NCBI GenBank assembly: GCA_035291405.1
Contig: DATDSD010000040.1
Coordinates: 1 to 18,584 of the forward strand
Reading direction: 5' to 3'
From: UBA12026 sp035291405
GTDB taxonomy: Bacteria; Patescibacteriota; Microgenomatia; UBA8517
Length of the DNA stretch: 18,584 nt
The notes under the pieces are model-generated. The model was not told where the DNA came from and ran no database searches. It saw nothing but the letters and a program-made list of their open reading frames with translations. A program made the position numbers and the translations under genes. Shown piece after piece: positions 14,358 through 18,584 of this stretch. Numbering within the stretch: the first letter of the stretch is position 1; the number at the start of each line of letters is the position of its first letter.

Positions 14358-15609
14358 TTTTATTGCTTTGTTCATATGCAAAGGCAACATTTAGTATTTT
14401 GCCTTCTTCAAACTTATTTCCTATTATTTGAAGACCTACAGGAAGATCATGGGCAAATCCGCATGGAACAGAAATAGCAGGCAAACCTGAAATTGATGAT
14501 GGTTCTGCTAAAACATCTGCTAATTCTCCAAACATAGCCTGATCCTTTGTTGCGCCAATTTTGGGGGCAATGTTAGGCATTGTTGGACCAATTAAGACAT
14601 CAACACTTTCAAAAAGTTTATTAAAATCATTTATGTAAAGCGTTCTTACTTTTTGGGCTTTTTTATAATACTTGTCACTATAACCTTCAGAAAGAGTAAA
14701 ATTTCCTAACATTATTCTTCTTTTAGCTTCTGTCCCAAACAATTCTCTTTTTCCGCCATATCTAATACCATCATATCTACTTAAATTTGAGGCTACTTCA
14801 GATCTTTGAACCACAGTATAAACTCCAATTGCATATTTGGGATCAATTGTTTTTACTTTAACTATTTCTGCTCCTAATTTTTCAAAAACAGACAAAGTAT
14901 TCAAAACAACCTTTTTAACTTCATCATCCATTTCGTCTAAGAAGTAATTTTCAACAAGTCCAATTTTTATTCCCTTAATATCACCTGTTAATGCTGATTC
15001 GTAATCTGGAACTTCTTTGTCAGAACTTGTTGCATCCATTGGATCCTTTCCTGCGATTATCTTTAAAATTTTAGCGCTAAGGGTAACGTTTTTAGATAAA
15101 ACACCAGGAGAGTCAAGAGAGGATCCCATTGCAATTACTCCATACCTACTTACTCTACCATATGTAGGCTTAAGTCCAACCACTCCACACCAACTAGCAG
15201 GACCTCTAACTGAACCTGCAGTTTCAGAACCTATGGCAACGTCTACAATTCCAGTTGCAACAGCAACAGCAGAACCACCCGATGATCCACCAGAAAGTCT
15301 TGTTGTATCGTAAGGATTTAGTGTTGGCCCGTAATCTGAAGTTTCAGTTGAGCTTCCATGGCACCATGCATCTAGATTTGTTTTTCCGTAAACCCAATAA
15401 CCATTTTTCTCAAGTTTTTTGACAACTGTTGCAGAATATTGGGGTATAAAGTCGCCAAGAACAAGGCTTGCTGCGGTTGTTCTTAAACCTTTAGTTAAAT
15501 AATTATCTTTTACGGCAATTGGAATACCCTTACCTTTAGTGGGATTGAGAGTTACAAAAATATTTAAATCTTTATTTTTGGAGTTAGATTTCATATTTTT
15601 ATTCTTCAT
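14347..15609 (-). CDS. gatA: Glu-tRNA(Gln) amidotransferase subunit A, N-terminally short
   Basis: GatA is the amidase-signature subunit that releases ammonia from glutamine for GatB. Seen: the catalytic Lys34 in GIPIAVKDN (28-36), the cis-Ser109 in SGGSSGGSA (106-114), and the nucleophile Ser133 in GSETAGSVRGPAS, matching the K79-S154-S178 spacing of S. aureus GatA exactly. GLKPTYGRVSRYG and SLDSPG follow. The usual 475-490 residues are reduced to 420: about 40 residues of N-terminal helices are absent, and the C-terminus stops soon after AFAYEQ. NLDAWCHGSSTET replaces the common NxDEFAMGSSTE. The frame starts at ATG 15609, overlapping gatC by 11 bases; a second ATG lies at 15594. Confidence 0.94.
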   Translation of the reverse strand: MKNKNMKSNSKNKDLNIFVTLNPTKGKGIPIAVKDNYLTKGLRTTAASLVLGDFIPQYSATVVKKLEKNGYWVYGKTNLDAWCHGSSTETSDYGPTLNPYDTTRLSGGSSGGSAVAVATGIVDVAIGSETAGSVRGPASWCGVVGLKPTYGRVSRYGVIAMGSSLDSPGVLSKNVTLSAKILKIIAGKDPMDATSSDKEVPDYESALTGDIKGIKIGLVENYFLDEMDDEVKKVVLNTLSVFEKLGAEIVKVKTIDPKYAIGVYTVVQRSEVASNLSRYDGIRYGGKRELFGTEAKRRIMLGNFTLSEGYSDKYYKKAQKVRTLYINDFNKLFESVDVLIGPTMPNIAPKIGATKDQAMFGELADVLAEPSSISGLPAISVPCGFAHDLPVGLQIIGNKFEEGKILNVAFAYEQSNKNDK

Positions 15610-15880
15610 TTAATATTCCATCGACAACAAAATAGCCATTATGGTTTCTTTTGGAACAAGAAAGAGCTTCCTCTTGGCTTAACATTCTTGTTGAATCAAT
15701 TACATCCTCTCTTAATACATTTTTAGTACTAGTAACTATATAGGTTTCATTTACCTTTGAGGTGTCAAGTTTATTAAATTCATTAATTATTTTGAAGGTT
15801 TCATCAAACTGTTTTTTAAAATAACCCTCCTCCTTTTTAGATACAATTAACTTTGATAAATCAGCAAGTTTACTAATCAT
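15599..15880 (-). CDS. gatC: Glu-tRNA(Gln) amidotransferase subunit C
   Basis: A 93-residue protein of normal GatC length that wraps around GatA and stabilises the GatAB interface. Seen: the N-terminal helix LADLSKLIVSKKEEGYFKKQ (5-24), FNKLDTSKVNETY (35-47), the conserved KNVLREDVI (53-61) and SQEEALSCSKRNHNGYFVVDG. It is the first gene of the gatCAB set, 18 bases after htpX, with no Shine-Dalgarno and a TATCAT six bases before the ATG. Confidence 0.9.
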   Translation of the reverse strand: MISKLADLSKLIVSKKEEGYFKKQFDETFKIINEFNKLDTSKVNETYIVTSTKNVLREDVIDSTRMLSQEEALSCSKRNHNGYFVVDGILNEE

Positions 15881-15886
15881 AGCAAT

Positions 15887-15892
15887 ATGATA
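15887..15892 (-). promoter_or_regulatory. Possible -10 box of gatC
   Basis: TATCAT (five of six to the -10 consensus) lies six bases before the gatC ATG on the minus strand. No convincing -35 or extended -10 dinucleotide accompanies it. It is listed because the same spacing recurs before ppsA, ruvC, the CPAC gene and rplS; on its own it is weak. Confidence 0.25.
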
Positions 15893-15898
15893 ATCTTT

Positions 15899-16831
15899 TT
15901 AACTCATTTTTTGAAGTGCTACTATTCTTTCAGAAACTGGAGGATGAGTATTAAATAATTTAGCTAATTTTTCTACAGCTCTTCCGGACTGATCTTTAAA
16001 AGGACTAACAATGTAAAGATGTGCAGTTGCTTTATTTGCAGCCTCTAGAGGTTCATGATCATTTGATATCTTTGCAAGTGCAGCAATTAACCCCTGTGGT
16101 TGTCTAGTAATTTCAACTGATCCAGCATCTGCCATAAACTCACGTCTTCTGGAAATTGCTAGTTGAATAAGTTTTGCAATTATTGGAGAAAGAATTGCAA
16201 AGAGAATACCTAAAATTAAAATTAATGCTCCTAAACCGCTTTTATTATCACTATCTGATGACCTTCTGCCATGCCAACTGGCTCTAAAAAACCAGTCTCC
16301 TAAAAGAGCAATCAGACCAACCATAACTGAAACGATACTCATAAGCCTAGTGTCATAATTTCTGATGTGGCTCATTTCATGAGCGATAACTCCTTCAAGT
16401 TCGGTTCTATTAAGCTTAGAAAGGAGCCCTGTTGTTGCACAAACTACAGCATGTGTTGGGTCCCTTCCAGTTGCAAATGCGTTGGGAGCAGAATCATCAA
16501 TAACAAATAATTTTGGAATTGGAATACCTGCTCCTAATGAAATATTTTCAACTACTGAGGTAAAAAGATTATCTTCTTCTTTTGTAGCTTTTCTTGCACC
16601 AGAAATTCCAAGGACTATTTTATCGCTGTAATAGTAACTAATAAATGTAGAAATTCCAGAAACAATCAGTGCAATACCAACGTACCCTAAGCCTCCAAGT
16701 TCATAACCTGAGTAATAACCAAAGGCCTGAGAAAGAATATAAATTGCCAAAAATGAAAATAACAAGAACAAAACAATAATTAAATTGCTTTTAAATTTAT
16801 TACTACTTTGAACTTCGTAGATATTTTTCAT
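15899..16831 (-). CDS. htpX: Zinc metalloprotease HtpX (M48 family)
   Basis: A 310-residue integral membrane protease that degrades misfolded membrane proteins. Seen: two N-terminal hydrophobic segments (about 17-40 and 50-68), the conserved PNAFATGRDPTHAVV (116-130), zinc-binding HEMSH (151-155), a third hydrophobic stretch near 162-180, a fourth near 200-225, and REFMADAGSVEITRQP with the third ligand Glu231. Length is a little above the E. coli enzyme (293). The ATG overlaps the lemA stop by one base (TAATG), and lemA-htpX adjacency is widespread in bacteria, supporting joint function at the membrane. Confidence 0.95.
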   Translation of the reverse strand: MKNIYEVQSSNKFKSNLIIVLFLLFSFLAIYILSQAFGYYSGYELGGLGYVGIALIVSGISTFISYYYSDKIVLGISGARKATKEEDNLFTSVVENISLGAGIPIPKLFVIDDSAPNAFATGRDPTHAVVCATTGLLSKLNRTELEGVIAHEMSHIRNYDTRLMSIVSVMVGLIALLGDWFFRASWHGRRSSDSDNKSGLGALILILGILFAILSPIIAKLIQLAISRRREFMADAGSVEITRQPQGLIAALAKISNDHEPLEAANKATAHLYIVSPFKDQSGRAVEKLAKLFNTHPPVSERIVALQKMS

Positions 16832-17391
16832 TAAAGATTAACCTTGGGTGATTTCATTTCAGAATCAGACACTTTTAAAAAATCCCCACCTTCAGGTGTT
16901 TCCAATCCTTTTAATTCTTCAAACTTGAAAAGGTTGGCAACAATGTTAGTTGGTACTGTTGCTCTTTTGATATTGTAGTCAGCTGTAAGATCAATCATTA
17001 ATCTTCTCGAATACATTACTTTATCCGATGTATCTCTTAACTCATCCATTAATTTAGAAACTACATTATCTGCTTTAAGTTCTGGATTGCTTTCAACCAC
17101 AACTTGAAGTTTAGGTAAAACTTCAGATATTTGTTTAGATGCATCTTGTCCTTTGGATAATAGTTTTCTGGCTTCTGCAAGCATTTCTAAAATACCTCTT
17201 TCATGAGTCAAATATCCTTTGACAGAAGACTCAAGATTTGGAATTAAGTCAGCCTGTCTTTTAAGTTGGTTGCCAATTTCTTGAATAGATGCTTTGATTC
17301 GTGCTTTGCTCGAAACAAAAAAATTATATGTAACGATAACCCAACCGACCAATACTAAAACTGCTAATAATAAAATTATTGATAAATTCAT
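16831..17391 (-). CDS. lemA: LemA family protein
   Basis: A 186-residue protein with an N-terminal membrane anchor (residues 5-23) followed by a helical, coiled-coil-like domain. Seen: VTYNFFVSSKARIKASIQEI (20-39), LKRQADLIPNLESSVKGYLTHE (starting at 43), and a C-terminal YSRRLMIDLTADYN...PTNIVANLFKFEE block typical of LemA. The biochemical role is not settled; LemA is often next to HtpX or TPM-domain proteins and is thought to be an envelope or scaffold protein. The ATG is preceded at seven bases by a near-perfect Shine-Dalgarno, so it probably opens a new transcription unit after polX. Confidence 0.92.
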   Translation of the reverse strand: MNLSIILLLAVLVLVGWVIVTYNFFVSSKARIKASIQEIGNQLKRQADLIPNLESSVKGYLTHERGILEMLAEARKLLSKGQDASKQISEVLPKLQVVVESNPELKADNVVSKLMDELRDTSDKVMYSRRLMIDLTADYNIKRATVPTNIVANLFKFEELKGLETPEGGDFLKVSDSEMKSPKVNL

Positions 17392-17398
17392 TTATTAA

Positions 17399-17407
17399 TC
17401 ACCTCCT
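17399..17407 (-). promoter_or_regulatory. Strong Shine-Dalgarno of lemA
   Basis: AGGAGGTGA on the minus strand, seven bases before the lemA ATG, complements the 3' end of 16S rRNA almost perfectly. It is the strongest ribosome binding site in the window and contrasts with genes that seem leaderless. Confidence 0.85.
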
Positions 17408-17411
17408 ATTC

Positions 17412-17451
17412 ATATAAAATTCTATCATCTTATGTAAAATATTATCATCTT
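17412..17451. repeat. 20-bp tandem direct repeat before lemA
   Basis: Two adjacent 20-base units, 17412-17431 and 17432-17451, agree at 17 of 20 positions; the differences are at unit positions 3, 10 and 11. Both end in TATCATCTT on the plus strand. A period of 20 is close to two helical turns, so a DNA-binding protein could contact both copies on one face. The block lies between the possible lemA promoter and its Shine-Dalgarno. Function as an operator is inferred. Confidence 0.6.
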
Positions 17452-17466
17452 TAAAAAAAATGGCAA
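17439..17466 (-). promoter_or_regulatory. Possible lemA-htpX promoter
   Basis: On the minus strand TTGCCA (17466-17461, five of six to the -35 consensus) is followed after 16 bases, including eight T in a row, by TAATAT (17444-17439, four of six to the -10). Transcription would start near 17432, leaving a leader of about 40 bases that carries the Shine-Dalgarno and one repeat copy. Moderate to low confidence because the region is very AT-rich. Confidence 0.35.
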
Positions 17467-17468
17467 AG

Positions 17469-18584
17469 TTAAGTTAGGATTTTCTTTATATCTACTAGAC
17501 TCATGGTGTTTATAATATCTTTTTTTGTAGCCCAACCGCGTCTGGCTGTATAAACTCCATATTTCATATTATCCATCATTGTTACCTCGTGAGTATCAGT
17601 TCCAAATGTTAATTTCACACCAATTTTCACGGCATCCCTAATAAGGTTATCTGGTAAATCAAGTCTCATTGGATCAGCATTGATTTCTAAATATTTATTA
17701 TTCTTAAGACAAAAATCAAACACTTCTTCCCAATCAATTTCGATCCCTTCCCGTTCGTTTATTTTTCTTGCGGTAGGGTGGGCAAAAATTTTTACTTTAG
17801 GGTAGGAGAGTGCTGATAAAATTCTTTTAGTCATAATATCTCTATTTGTATCAAAACTTGAGTGTATTGAAACGAGTGCAAAGTCTAATAATTCAAGTCC
17901 TTTTTCTGGAATTGAAAGTCCCCCATCGGTGGGAATATCAATTTCAAGGCTATTGAACACATGAATTACCCTATTATTAACACTCTTACTAATTGAGTAA
18001 TTTAATTGATCTATGTTTTCACGCTTTCTTTTTAAGATTTCCACAATTTCATTATCATTATGTTTTCCCCTACTTGGATTGTGCTCTGTAAAAGCAATAT
18101 ATTCATATCCTTTAGATCTCCCCTTCTCTACTAAATCTTCCATTGTTGAGACTCCCAAGTCGTGACTAGTTTCAATATCAAAATCACTGTGAATTTGAAG
18201 ATCTCCTTTAACATCTTCTAACTCAATGAGTTTGGGAAGGGTATGTTCCTTAGATGCTTCAATTTCCCCTGTATCTTCTCTTAATTCGGGTTCAATATAA
18301 TCTAAGCCTAAATAATCATATAGTTTTTCTTCAGTCTTCAATTTAATATTTTTTCTATTTTTTAAATCTTTAATACCATATTCAGACATAGAAAGTCCTT
18401 TTTTTAAAGAGTATTCACGAAGAGCAATGTTGTGATGCTTACTACCAGTAAAGTGTTGAAGGGCAGAACCATAACTTTCAGGATTAACAACCAACAAATC
18501 TATTTGAACATTTCCAGGAAGTAAAATTGAAGAAGTATGCTCCCCTTTTTCTATAACCTTCTGTATTTTTGGATAGTTAACAAA
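17469..18584 (-). CDS. polX: DNA polymerase/3'-5' exonuclease PolX, C-terminal part (partial)
   Basis: The frame is open to the window end; 371 C-terminal residues are present and the start lies outside. Seen, numbered within the fragment: the end of the pol-beta-like palm with GNVQIDLLVV (24-33; Asp29 corresponds to the third catalytic Asp) and FTGSKHHN (45-52), the linker MSEYGIKD, then a PHP domain with GDLQIHSD (127-134), YIAFTEHNPS, LEIDIPTDGG, VSIHSSFD, HPTAR, NADPMRLDLPD and FGTDTHE, ending in YTARRGW. Bacterial PolX combines gap-filling synthesis with a PHP 3'-5' exonuclease in base excision repair. The first His of the PHP HxH motif is Gln, as I recall for Thermus PolX, and TDHS reads TEHN. 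It precedes lemA by 77 bases with no visible terminator hairpin. Confidence 0.94.
   Translation of the reverse strand, partial: FVNYPKIQKVIEKGEHTSSILLPGNVQIDLLVVNPESYGSALQHFTGSKHHNIALREYSLKKGLSMSEYGIKDLKNRKNIKLKTEEKLYDYLGLDYIEPELREDTGEIEASKEHTLPKLIELEDVKGDLQIHSDFDIETSHDLGVSTMEDLVEKGRSKGYEYIAFTEHNPSRGKHNDNEIVEILKRKRENIDQLNYSISKSVNNRVIHVFNSLEIDIPTDGGLSIPEKGLELLDFALVSIHSSFDTNRDIMTKRILSALSYPKVKIFAHPTARKINEREGIEIDWEEVFDFCLKNNKYLEINADPMRLDLPDNLIRDAVKIGVKLTFGTDTHEVTMMDNMKYGVYTARRGWATKKDIINTMSLVDIKKILT

Noticed and set aside
17452..17460. Run of eight A/T after polX as a terminator
   Set aside because: The T run on the minus strand has no preceding hairpin, and it fits better as promoter spacer.
17469..18497. 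PolX read as a complete 342-residue protein starting at TTG 18497
   Set aside because: The same frame continues to the window end and encodes conserved PolX palm sequence (GNVQIDLLVV) before that codon, so the gene is cut by the window.
1..18584. Alternative genetic code with TGA as glycine
   Set aside because: TGA terminates several genes exactly where the families end and where the next ATG overlaps, so the standard bacterial code fits.
1..18584. tRNA, rRNA, CRISPR array, IS element or attachment site
   Set aside because: Gaps between genes are at most 77 bases; no cloverleaf, transposase, spaced repeat array or terminal inverted repeat was seen.

Overview
The window is an AT-rich, tightly packed bacterial chromosome segment with 20 protein genes, all on the minus strand. 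The organism is most likely a Candidate Phyla Radiation (Patescibacteria) bacterium, possibly of the Microgenomates/OP11 group. This is an inference from several traits seen together: a bifunctional archaeal-type phosphoglucose/phosphomannose isomerase, a much shortened DNA polymerase III delta subunit (182 residues), a GatA lacking the usual N-terminal helices (420 residues), a stand-alone EF-Tu-domain-2-like mini protein, and many short overlaps between genes. TGA is used as a normal stop (for example at the ends of holA, pgm and the IMPase gene), so the TGA=Gly code of Gracilibacteria/SR1 does not apply. No rRNA, tRNA, CRISPR array, insertion sequence or phage gene was seen, and no stretch above 100 bases lacks a gene.

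Layout in the direction of transcription (high to low coordinates): (1) the C-terminal part of a family X DNA polymerase with PHP domain (polX), cut by the window end. (2) A 77-base gap holding a 20-bp tandem repeat, a possible promoter and a strong Shine-Dalgarno, followed by lemA and htpX (membrane protein quality control). (3) gatC-gatA-gatB, the tRNA-dependent amidotransferase, overlapping with an MFS exporter gene and followed by a small GGDEF protein. (4) dnaE, the replicative polymerase with an intact PHP metal site. (5) An orphan 70-residue CPAC protein and rplS (ribosomal protein L19), each behind its own promoter-like sequence. (6) ruvC, an EF-like mini protein, a HELSH metallopeptidase and a minimal holA. 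(7) A translationally coupled sugar-phosphate block: pgm, an inositol-monophosphatase-family phosphatase, a Nudix hydrolase and the PGI/PMI isomerase. (8) The N-terminal third of a phosphoenolpyruvate synthase, cut by the window start.

The sugar block together with ppsA reads as a gluconeogenic/hexose-phosphate unit: PEP formation, fructose-6-P/glucose-6-P/mannose-6-P interconversion and glucose-1-P/mannose-1-P formation. The IMPase-family enzyme is a candidate for the otherwise missing fructose-1,6-bisphosphatase step. The replication/repair genes (dnaE, holA, ruvC, polX) are interleaved with translation genes (rplS, gatCAB).

The most unusual signals are: -10 boxes placed 6-7 bases before the start codon at five gene starts without Shine-Dalgarno sequences, which suggests leaderless transcription from inside the gene run; the tandem operator-like repeat before lemA; and non-canonical active-site residues in RuvC (Asn in place of a catalytic Asp) and in the IMPase-family enzyme (Glu in the metal-binding Asp motif). 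No clearly new multi-gene defence or mobile system was found.
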